Assembly: GCA_947074205.1 (NCBI GenBank) | Contig: CAMTOQ010000021.1 | Location: 1-50,050 of the forward strand | Source of the DNA: an uncultured Bacteroides sp. | GTDB taxonomy: Bacteria; Bacteroidota; Bacteroidia; Bacteroidales; Bacteroidaceae | Reading direction: 5' to 3' | Length of the DNA stretch: 50,050 nt | Part shown: positions 43,375-50,050 of the stretch, piece by piece | Layout: each line of letters opens with the position of its first letter | Numbering within the stretch: position 1 is the stretch's first letter | Translations under genes and position numbers: made by a program | The notes under the pieces: model-generated | The model's input: only the letters and a program-made list of their open reading frames with translations | What the model was told of the DNA's origin: nothing | The model's database searches: none

Positions 43375-43682
43375 CGGCCAATTAAACGACATAGATATAA
43401 AATTGACACGTATTGCTACTTATAACCTACCTTGTGTAAAGATGTATTGCCAGATATTTTTTGTAAATATTATGTTTTGCAATATTTTCAATCTTTTTAC
43501 CCCTATCTACATTTCTAAATGATAAAAACAACCCCTTTATCTTATTCGGTTTTTTGGCTGTGTTAGTCTTAGGATGATAGTTATACTACCATTTCAAAAT
43601 TTACCTAGCCTATTCGGAAAGTCCGGATATAGATATCAGATGACAAAATTCTATTATATAATTTATTTCTCACTATTTGATT
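43375..43682 (+). other. Long susC leader region without genes
   Basis: This AT-rich stretch is the predicted 5' untranslated leader of the SusC-like gene. I see no open frame with a start, no strong hairpin and no second consensus promoter on either strand. Long leaders are sometimes regulatory in Bacteroides nutrient-uptake operons, but nothing here shows a mechanism. Confidence 0.45.
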
Positions 43683-46600
43683 ATGAACATTAAAAGTTAT
43701 TTTTCTTTCGATGGTGGATCAAGAAAACAAGCTTGGGCTCTTAGCTTATCTCTTTTCTTGCTTTCGCCTGGGATGATTTTGGCGAATGATGATGTGTTAA
43801 CACAGGTCACAGTTTCCAATGCACTACACAAGTCTGCTGTCGAGGAGGTTAGAGCGTCGCAAAACGTAAAGATTAGGGGTATTGTCCTTGACGATATGGA
43901 TGAACCTGCCATCGGTGCCAATATTGTTGTAAAAGGTACGACCAATGGTACTATTACTATGGTAGATGGACGATTCGAATTGGATGTTCCACAATTGCCA
44001 ATAACACTTGTTGTTTCTTACATCGGATATGTGAAACAAGAAGTTAAGGTTACTACTCCGCAAGATCTTAAGATTGTATTGGCTTCGGATGCTAATATGA
44101 TGGATGAGGTAGTGGTAACAGGTTACGGTACATTCAAGAAATCGGCCTATGCCGGTTCGGCAGCTACAGTAAAGACGGCTGAACTTCAAGATGTACCTGC
44201 TGCCGACTTCCGCGACCTTCTTCAAGGTTCTGCATCGGGTGTGCAGATCTCATCTACCTCTGGACAACCGGGTGCTTCTAGCTCGATAAGTATTCGTGGT
44301 ATGGGCTCGTTTAATGCTTCTAACTCACCTCTTTATGTGATTGATGGGGTGCCTGCACGTTCGGGCAATATCAACACGATGAGCTCGGATGCCGGTCTTG
44401 ACATTATGTCTACGCTTAATAGCTCGGATATCGAGAGCATCACAGTTATTAAGGATGCTGCAGCTGCTTCGCTCTATGGCTCGCGTGCTGCCAATGGTGT
44501 GATTTTGATTACTACTAAGAAAGGTAAAGAGGGTAAGGCTGCGGTATCTGTTAAGGCAGACTGGGGTTTCTCTGACTTTGCTATGGAGTATCGTCCGGTG
44601 ATGAACGGTGCCGATCGTCGTGAGTATATCTATAACGGTTTGGCAGCTCGTCAGATTCTTAACGGGGTTAGTGAGGCGGATGCTTATGCTTATGCTGATG
44701 AGAATATCGACAAATATGCACCCACTCCTTGGTGTGGATATGTTGATTGGGATGATATCATGTTCAAAAAAGGTAGTCACCAAAGCTACGAGGCTTCTAT
44801 TTCTGGTGGTACAGAGAAGTTCAAATATTACTCTTCGTTGTCTTATCTTAAACAAGATGGTATCTCTTTGAACTCTGGTTTGGAGCGTATCAGCGGACGT
44901 ATGAACGTCGACTATCAAGCTACATCGAAATTGCGCGTGGGGGCCAATGTGATGTTGGCTATTGTCGATCAAGATGTTTATAGCGAAGGTACTAGCTACA
45001 CTTCTCCTTTCTATAGTTCTAGAAATGCAGTTGTTCCTTCTGACCCTGCCTACAATGAAGATGGTACTTGGAACCGCGAATTTATTCGTAATGGTAAACG
45101 TAACCCTCTTCTTGCTGCCACTTATGACTACCAAAAAGAGAAAGTACACCGTGCACTCAATACTATCTTTGCGGAATATGAATTTATCAAGAACCTGAAG
45201 TTGAAATCGACTTTGAGTTATGACTATACCGTGACAAAAGGTTCGGATTGGAGCGATCCACGTACCTCAAATGGCGAAAGCACCAACGGCGAGATGACGA
45301 AGAAGTTCTATGAGTTCTCTAAACTTGTATGGGCTACTGCTGCTAGCTACCAAACAACGATTGCCGATAAGCATACTATCGATGTATTGGGTGGTTATGA
45401 AATCGATGCTACTTACCGCGATTACCTATCGGGCTCTGTTACCAACTTTGTGACACCCGATAAGAACGATGTGAGCAATGGGCAAACTGTAGGCTCGGTA
45501 GGTGGAAATGAGACAGAGTATCGTATGATCTCTTACTTGACTCGTGCCAACTATGACTATATGAGCAAGTACTACCTAGGTGCTAGCTTCCGTATCGATG
45601 GTAGCTCGCGCCTAGCACGTGGTAACCGCTGGGGTAAATTCTGGTCGGCTTCGGCTGCATGGCGTGCCATCGAAGAGGGCTTCATGGACGATTTCCGCGA
45701 CACAATGACAGATCTTAAACTTCGTGCTTCTTATGGTGTAAACGGTACATTGCCTTCGGACTACTTTGGCTATATGGGCCTAAGCAGTGTAACTGGTGGC
45801 TATATGGAACAACCGGGTATCATTCAGTCGCAAATCGCAAATAAGAACCTTCAGTGGGAAACCAACTATAACTTCAATGTGGGTCTGGACTTTGGTTTTT
45901 GGAATCGATTGAACTTCACGCTCGAATACTATACGCGTACCACTAAAAACCTTTTGATGGATTGTCCTATTTCAATGACTACAGGTTTTGGTTCTTATCT
46001 TATGAACATTGGTAAGGTGCGCAACAGCGGCTTCGAGCTAGAAATCTCATCTACTAATATCGAAACCAACGATTTCCGTTGGAACACTACATTCAATATC
46101 TCGCACAACAAGAATAAAATCCTAGTATTGGATGGAAATCAAGAACGTATTATCAGCGGTTCTCAGGTTCGTCAAGTAGGTAAATCTTATCGTACGTTCT
46201 ATCTTATAGAGTTTGCAGGTATCAACCCTGAAACTGGTGCACCTCAATTCTATACCAACCACACCGATGAGAATGGTAATCTTGTAAAAGATATTACTGA
46301 GAAGAGTAGCGAAGCCAATGCTATCGTATTGGATAAGAAAGCTGAACCTAAAGTTGTAGGTGGTTTATCAAACAATCTGCGTTATAAATGGTTCGACTTG
46401 AACTTCACGTTTACTTACCAATTTGGTGGTTACTCGTACGATAACTGGGCACAAAAGACGGAGCATGGTGGTAATGACCTTGAAGCAAATATCCCAACCT
46501 ATTACAAGGATAGTTGGAAAAATCCGGGAGATATCACACAGTACGAGCTTTTCGTGGCTAGCCCTGCTAACGCGATGAACAAAATCAACACTACACGTCG

Positions 46601-46835
46601 TTTGCATAGCTCGGACTTTATTCGTCTTAAGAATCTGACATTTGGTGTGACTATCCCTAAGAATATTACACAAAAAGCAGGTATCAACAATCTTCGCTTC
46701 TATATGTCGGCCAACAATCTTTGGACTTGGGCTAAGTACGATTACTACGATCCAGAAGCTGTGTCGAATGGTACTGCCATCTGGGGAACTCCTCCTTTGA
46801 AAACCGTAACATTTGGTTTGAACTTGAATTTCTAA
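43683..46835 (+). CDS. SusC/RagA-family TonB-linked outer-membrane protein
   Basis: SusC-like proteins are TonB-dependent import barrels that work with a SusD lid. The 1050-residue protein has an N-terminal signal sequence, a carboxypeptidase-regulatory-like domain (KIRGIVLDDMDEPAIGANIV through LKIVLASDANMMDEVVVTGYG, about residues 63-145), then the plug with LQGSASGVQISSTSGQPGASS and SIRGMGSFNASNSPLYVIDGVP, and the SusC signature IESITVIKDAAAASLYGSRAANGVILITTKKGK. The barrel ends VTFGLNLNF. I start at ATG 43683. A susD gene follows after 21 bases and a phosphoesterase gene after that. No sigma/anti-sigma or hybrid two-component regulator is adjacent. The substrate is unknown. Confidence 0.95.
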   Translation: MNIKSYFSFDGGSRKQAWALSLSLFLLSPGMILANDDVLTQVTVSNALHKSAVEEVRASQNVKIRGIVLDDMDEPAIGANIVVKGTTNGTITMVDGRFELDVPQLPITLVVSYIGYVKQEVKVTTPQDLKIVLASDANMMDEVVVTGYGTFKKSAYAGSAATVKTAELQDVPAADFRDLLQGSASGVQISSTSGQPGASSSISIRGMGSFNASNSPLYVIDGVPARSGNINTMSSDAGLDIMSTLNSSDIESITVIKDAAAASLYGSRAANGVILITTKKGKEGKAAVSVKADWGFSDFAMEYRPVMNGADRREYIYNGLAARQILNGVSEADAYAYADENIDKYAPTPWCGYVDWDDIMFKKGSHQSYEASISGGTEKFKYYSSLSYLKQDGISLNSGLERISGRMNVDYQATSKLRVGANVMLAIVDQDVYSEGTSYTSPFYSSRNAVVPSDPAYNEDGTWNREFIRNGKRNPLLAATYDYQKEKVHRALNTIFAEYEFIKNLKLKSTLSYDYTVTKGSDWSDPRTSNGESTNGEMTKKFYEFSKLVWATAASYQTTIADKHTIDVLGGYEIDATYRDYLSGSVTNFVTPDKNDVSNGQTVGSVGGNETEYRMISYLTRANYDYMSKYYLGASFRIDGSSRLARGNRWGKFWSASAAWRAIEEGFMDDFRDTMTDLKLRASYGVNGTLPSDYFGYMGLSSVTGGYMEQPGIIQSQIANKNLQWETNYNFNVGLDFGFWNRLNFTLEYYTRTTKNLLMDCPISMTTGFGSYLMNIGKVRNSGFELEISSTNIETNDFRWNTTFNISHNKNKILVLDGNQERIISGSQVRQVGKSYRTFYLIEFAGINPETGAPQFYTNHTDENGNLVKDITEKSSEANAIVLDKKAEPKVVGGLSNNLRYKWFDLNFTFTYQFGGYSYDNWAQKTEHGGNDLEANIPTYYKDSWKNPGDITQYELFVASPANAMNKINTTRRLHSSDFIRLKNLTFGVTIPKNITQKAGINNLRFYMSANNLWTWAKYDYYDPEAVSNGTAIWGTPPLKTVTFGLNLNF

Positions 46836-46856
46836 TTACACTAACTGAACAGATTT

Positions 46857-48317
46857 ATGAAAGTATTAAAATATATAATTCTAGGTGCCACTATCTCTCT
46901 GACTTCATCTTGTGGCGAAGGGTGGCTCGACCTCGATCCATCTACTCAAATTGAGACGGACTCGGCAATACAAGATCTTTCGCATGTCGAATATTCACTA
47001 AATAGCATCTACAATGTGATGCGCGATGCCTATTACTACTCTGGTCGTATGACCTATTACGGAGATGTGACAGGTGATGATGTACAAGCCAATGGCCTCA
47101 CAAAGCGTACGTCAAACTACTACCTGATGAATATGACACGCGACACAGCGCCATCTACACACTGGTCGTATGCTTATCAAATCATCCGTAACTGTAACAT
47201 CATTTTGTCTCAGATAGACAATTTGGAACACAGTAGCGCTGAACAAGCTAGATTCAATGACCTTAAAGGGCAAACACTTACATTGCGTGGTATGGCATTG
47301 TTCGAGTTGACTCGCCTTTTTGGTTACCCTTACACAAAGGACAATGGTGCTTCGCTAGGGGTGCCCATTCTAACAGAGGTTGTAGGTGTAGACTATAAAC
47401 CAAGTCGCAACACAGTGGCTGAGTGCTATGCTGCTTTTGTATCCGATTTCGAAGAGGCTGCAAAGTTGCTAAGCGAGAAATTCAATAAGGGGAAAGTAAA
47501 CAAATGGACTGCTATGGGTTACCTTAGCCGTGCTTACCTTTATATGGGCCGCGATGCTGAAGCTTTGGCTATGGCAAAGTCTACCATTGAAGGTGCCGAA
47601 AGCAACAAGTATGCACTTTGGACTAACGCAGAATATCCTACAATCTGGGCTAGTGACGTAGAGGCTGCAAAACCCGGCGAACAGCTGTTCGAGATGGTCA
47701 ATCTTACTACCGAATCTCCGGGCAAAGAGAGTATGGGTTACCTATGCTCGTCAAGTGGCTATAGTGATATGATTCTTACCTCTTCTTTCTACGATCTGTT
47801 GACAGAAGATGAGGATGATGTGCGTGCAAAGCTATTCTTGATAAAGAGCAAGAAGGCCTATATTAATAAATATCAACCTCAGGCTAGTGAAAACATGCAA
47901 GATGCTAATATTCCCGTGATGCGTCTTTCTGAAATCTATCTTATTGCAGCGGAAGCAGCTAGCAAATTGGGCAATCACAACGATGATGCAGTGAAGTATT
48001 TAAATGCCATCGTTCAACGTGCTAATCCTGCAAAAAGTGTAGAGGGGGAAATCATCACCTTAGACCGTGTGTTGTTGGAACGTCGTAAGGAGTTGTATGG
48101 CGAAGGACACCGTATGTTCGATGCTATTCGCAATCAACGTCGCATCGAACGCGTTAATGGTTCATCATCGGCCGTATCGAGCACAAAACATTATGAATTG
48201 TTGCCCGAAAGTAAATCTTTCGATTGGAACTATTTCCGCGTGGTGCTACCTATTCCAAAGGGTGAAATAAACACCAATCCAAACATTGTGCAGAATCCTG
48301 AATATGGTAACAATTAA
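46857..48317 (+). CDS. RagB/SusD-family nutrient-binding lipoprotein
   Basis: SusD-like lipoproteins bind the nutrient on the cell surface and close over their SusC partner. The 486-residue protein has a lipoprotein signal (LTSSC, Cys19) followed by GEGWLDLDPSTQ, tetratricopeptide-like helices (LRGMALFELTRLFGYPYTKDNG and KVNKWTAMGYLSRAYLYMG), and the C-terminal SusD block MRLSEIYLIAAEAASKLGN, RRKELYGEGHRMFDAIR and VVLPIPKGEINTNPNIVQNPEY. Length is slightly short of many SusD proteins. The next gene begins 5 bases after its stop. Confidence 0.95.
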   Translation: MKVLKYIILGATISLTSSCGEGWLDLDPSTQIETDSAIQDLSHVEYSLNSIYNVMRDAYYYSGRMTYYGDVTGDDVQANGLTKRTSNYYLMNMTRDTAPSTHWSYAYQIIRNCNIILSQIDNLEHSSAEQARFNDLKGQTLTLRGMALFELTRLFGYPYTKDNGASLGVPILTEVVGVDYKPSRNTVAECYAAFVSDFEEAAKLLSEKFNKGKVNKWTAMGYLSRAYLYMGRDAEALAMAKSTIEGAESNKYALWTNAEYPTIWASDVEAAKPGEQLFEMVNLTTESPGKESMGYLCSSSGYSDMILTSSFYDLLTEDEDDVRAKLFLIKSKKAYINKYQPQASENMQDANIPVMRLSEIYLIAAEAASKLGNHNDDAVKYLNAIVQRANPAKSVEGEIITLDRVLLERRKELYGEGHRMFDAIRNQRRIERVNGSSSAVSSTKHYELLPESKSFDWNYFRVVLPIPKGEINTNPNIVQNPEYGNN

Positions 48318-48322
48318 CTCTT

Positions 48323-49444
48323 ATGAAAAAGTCGAGTCTTATCTATTTTAAGGCACTCACCTTTTTATTATTACTCTTTAGTTCCGGCCCTGTTGCCGGA
48401 ACTAATAGTATAGAGGGGTGGGATGGACCTTATATAATCAATCTCCCAAATGGAGATATGCGTTTCATTTCGGTGGCGCCAGGCAATGTGATTAGTGATA
48501 CAATATTTTCTCAGTTACCATCTGATTTCACTTTTCCAGTTGTGAGTCATTCAGGTGACTACTCTTTTGGTGTGACTCTTCGCACATCGCAACGCCCTCA
48601 ATGGAAATACAAAAAGCCTAAAGAGGTGTTTGTTACTTCCGATCCACACGGAAGATTAGACTGCTTTGCGAACCTGTTGCAAGAGAATGGGGTGATCGAT
48701 GGACAGATGTCTTGGTGTTATGGCAAGAATCATTTGGTGATTATTGGCGATGTGTTCGATCGGGGAGATGACGTCACTGCTATATTGTGGCTTCTTTATA
48801 AGCTAGAACATGAAGCTGCTATGCAAGGGGGGCGCGTATCTTACCATATAGGCAACCACGAACCAATGGTTTTGAATAATGATATGCGCTATGCCACATC
48901 GAAATATTTAGCTTTAGCCGATTCGTTAGCGTTGAATTACTCGGAACTTTTTGCCGAGAATACTGTACTAGGGCAGTGGCTGTCGCATCGCAATACCATT
49001 CAGCAGATTGGGGAAAACTTATATGTGCATGCCGGTTTGAGTAGAGAGTTCTTGGAAAAAGAGATATCTATAGAGCTGGCAAACCAAGACATTTCTCGCG
49101 GTTTGTTTATGAACAAAAAGCAGCGCAAGGAAGATTCAGAACTGATGGAATTTCTATACGGAAGCTCAGGTCCGCTGTGGTATAGAGGTATGGTGCGTAC
49201 TGATGAAAAGTATAATCCACTTGATGAGGCCGATATAAAAGCCATTCTTAAAAGATTCAAGGCTAAACGCGTAATCGTAGGGCATACAATATTTCCCGAT
49301 ATTACTTCTTTTTTTGATGGGAAGGTGATTGATGTCAATGTGAATAATATGAAGAACAAAGAAGAAGACAGAGGTCGTGCATTGCTGATCAAAGGTGATA
49401 AGATCTATGTTGTTGGTAATAAGGGTGTTGTAAAATCTCTTTGA
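48323..49444 (+). CDS. Exported calcineurin-like metallophosphoesterase
   Basis: This 373-residue protein has a signal peptide (FKALTFLLLLFSSGPVAG) and a two-metal phosphoesterase domain. Visible ligands are Asp107 and His109 (SDPHGR), Asp143 in GDVFDRGDD, Asn178/His179 in GNHE, His236 in VHAG and His321 in VGHT, the order of PPP/ApaH-like phosphatases. It should release phosphate from a phosphoester in the periplasm or at the surface. Being 5 bases behind the susD gene, it is likely the enzyme of that uptake operon, so the transported ligand may be a phosphorylated compound; that is inference. Confidence 0.88.
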   Translation: MKKSSLIYFKALTFLLLLFSSGPVAGTNSIEGWDGPYIINLPNGDMRFISVAPGNVISDTIFSQLPSDFTFPVVSHSGDYSFGVTLRTSQRPQWKYKKPKEVFVTSDPHGRLDCFANLLQENGVIDGQMSWCYGKNHLVIIGDVFDRGDDVTAILWLLYKLEHEAAMQGGRVSYHIGNHEPMVLNNDMRYATSKYLALADSLALNYSELFAENTVLGQWLSHRNTIQQIGENLYVHAGLSREFLEKEISIELANQDISRGLFMNKKQRKEDSELMEFLYGSSGPLWYRGMVRTDEKYNPLDEADIKAILKRFKAKRVIVGHTIFPDITSFFDGKVIDVNVNNMKNKEEDRGRALLIKGDKIYVVGNKGVVKSL

Positions 49445-49459
49445 AAATATTTCCTATTT

Positions 49460-49506
49460 AAGCGCTAGTCTCCGAGTCGTAATGTGTTACTCGGTGTCTA
49501 GCGCTT
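49460..49506 (+). terminator. Hairpin after the phosphoesterase gene
   Basis: AAGCGCTAG (49460-49468) pairs perfectly with CTAGCGCTT (49498-49506), with inner CCGAGT/ACTCGG pairing. It begins 15 bases past the stop. The downstream T-tract (CTTGGTTTTA) is weak. The region 49507-49781 beyond it holds nothing I recognise. Confidence 0.7.
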
Positions 49507-49781
49507 CTTGGTTTTATACCGAGCGCTCCTGCTGCACTTAATGCCATGCTCTCTATTTGTCTCACTCTTCTCAATAGGGTGAGAAAGTTTTAATTATTAA
49601 GCAAGTTGTTTCAATTCTCCCTTTCTCCAAATCCTTTCTTCGCGCGCCCGCATATAATAAGAGGTATAGCCTATATGTGCCTCAAGTGTTACTGAACTAT
49701 AAATGTAGAACGCTAACTCGCACAATAGCAAACCATTGGCCAACTCCTTCAAGTAAATTCAAAAAGAAATACCCAAAAATA

Positions 49782-49813
49782 TTTGGCTGCAGACGCAAAA
49801 CCCTCTACTTTTG
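49782..49813 (+). promoter_or_regulatory. Probable rRNA operon promoter P1
   Basis: TTTG (49782-49785) and TACTTTTG (49806-49813) are 20 bp apart. The start region reads GCATCCGCTT, the same as after P2. Confidence 0.75.
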
Positions 49814-49974
49814 CATCCGCTTAGCAAGAGAAGCTAAGTTGAAAACTTTGAAATGATGATGTAGGTAACGAGATAGTTGTTCGGTGATTTTCTCCTTTCG
49901 ATAAGAGAGCGATATTAAGCAAAACCACTTCAACTTAAAGCCGGAAAATAAAAACCAAAATAAACGTTAAGTGA

Positions 49975-50006
49975 TTTGGTTGATAAGATAAAAGCTTTTA
50001 CCTTTG
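49975..50006 (+). promoter_or_regulatory. Probable rRNA operon promoter P2
   Basis: TTTG (49975-49978) and TACCTTTG (49999-50006) are 20 bp apart, again followed by GCATCCGCTT. An A-rich stretch upstream (49945-49970) could act as an UP element. Confidence 0.75.
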
Positions 50007-50050
50007 CATCCGCTTTTGAAAACAGAGCGAAAGATTTTAAAGAAGCGTTC
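50007..50050 (+). other. Start of a probable rRNA operon leader (truncated by window end)
   Basis: The final bases, from GCATCCGC to AAGATTTTAAAGAAG, resemble the leader that precedes 16S rRNA genes in Bacteroides as I remember it. No mature 16S sequence is inside the window, so the rRNA genes themselves are predicted, not seen. Confidence 0.6.

Noticed and set aside
44325..45149. 274-residue open frame on the minus strand inside the SusC-like gene
   Set aside because: It lies wholly antisense to a well-supported outer-membrane protein and has no promoter or recognisable family; it is a shadow of codon bias.

Overview
The window is a chromosomal segment of a Bacteroidales bacterium, most likely Bacteroides or a close relative in Bacteroidaceae. 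The evidence is: TonB-dependent receptors with N-terminal carboxypeptidase-regulatory domains, a SusC/SusD pair, PorU and PorV of type IX secretion, DUF5686 and DUF4878 proteins, and the Bacteroidetes promoter form (-33 TTTG, about 19-21 bp, -7 TAnnTTTG) in front of many genes. Shine-Dalgarno sequences are mostly absent. I see no insertion sequence, phage, tRNA or CRISPR array.

Layout. 1-403 is gene-free and holds a GC-rich 22-bp tandem repeat and a terminator. 404-3703 (-) is a large Oar-like TonB-dependent receptor. 4053-7246 (+) is the translation operon rplM-rpsI-rpsB-tsf, with its own promoter, structured intergenic regions and a strong terminator. 7344-8391 (+) holds two small lipoproteins; 8473-8823 (-) is a SUI1/YciH protein; 8913-11558 (+) is a DUF5686 outer-membrane protein. 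11658-12928 is rex plus an overlapping FAH-family gene. 12998-18533 is porU-porV-ispF. 18792-24290 is a phosphate-acquisition block: a porin and pstS-pstC-pstA-pstB-phoU. 24677-27031 (-) is a GH35 beta-galactosidase. 27326-31245 is mnmA, an S8 protease, xseA and xseB; 31290-35685 is ilvE, an orphan PAS histidine kinase, trmB and mrp. 40766-35772 (-) is an export operon (TolC, HlyD, two ABC-2 permeases, no ATPase). 41006-41878 (-) is an unknown coiled-coil membrane protein. 42218-43159 is mdh. 43683-49444 is a SusC-SusD-metallophosphoesterase operon. The last 250 bases look like the tandem promoters and leader of an rRNA operon whose genes lie beyond the window.

How it works together. The most informative signal is regulatory. 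The porin and pstS promoters each carry four degenerate heptamers (about YTGTWAY) repeated every 11 bp, with the last heptamer starting exactly 17 bp before the -7 TAnnTTTG box. This is the architecture of a PhoB-dependent Pho box, here fitted to a Bacteroidetes promoter. It ties the porin to the Pst transporter and predicts it to be the outer-membrane entry for phosphate. The TonB-dependent receptor at 404-3703 has two similar heptamers in the same phase, so it may also belong to the regulon. Other signals worth a second look are alternative pairing structures with a terminator-like hairpin between rpsB and tsf, a dispersed 22-bp repeat found at two loci 24 kb apart, a perfect 21-bp hairpin after phoU, an Mrp protein lacking the Fe-S CxxC motif, and a four-cysteine cluster in the orphan histidine kinase.
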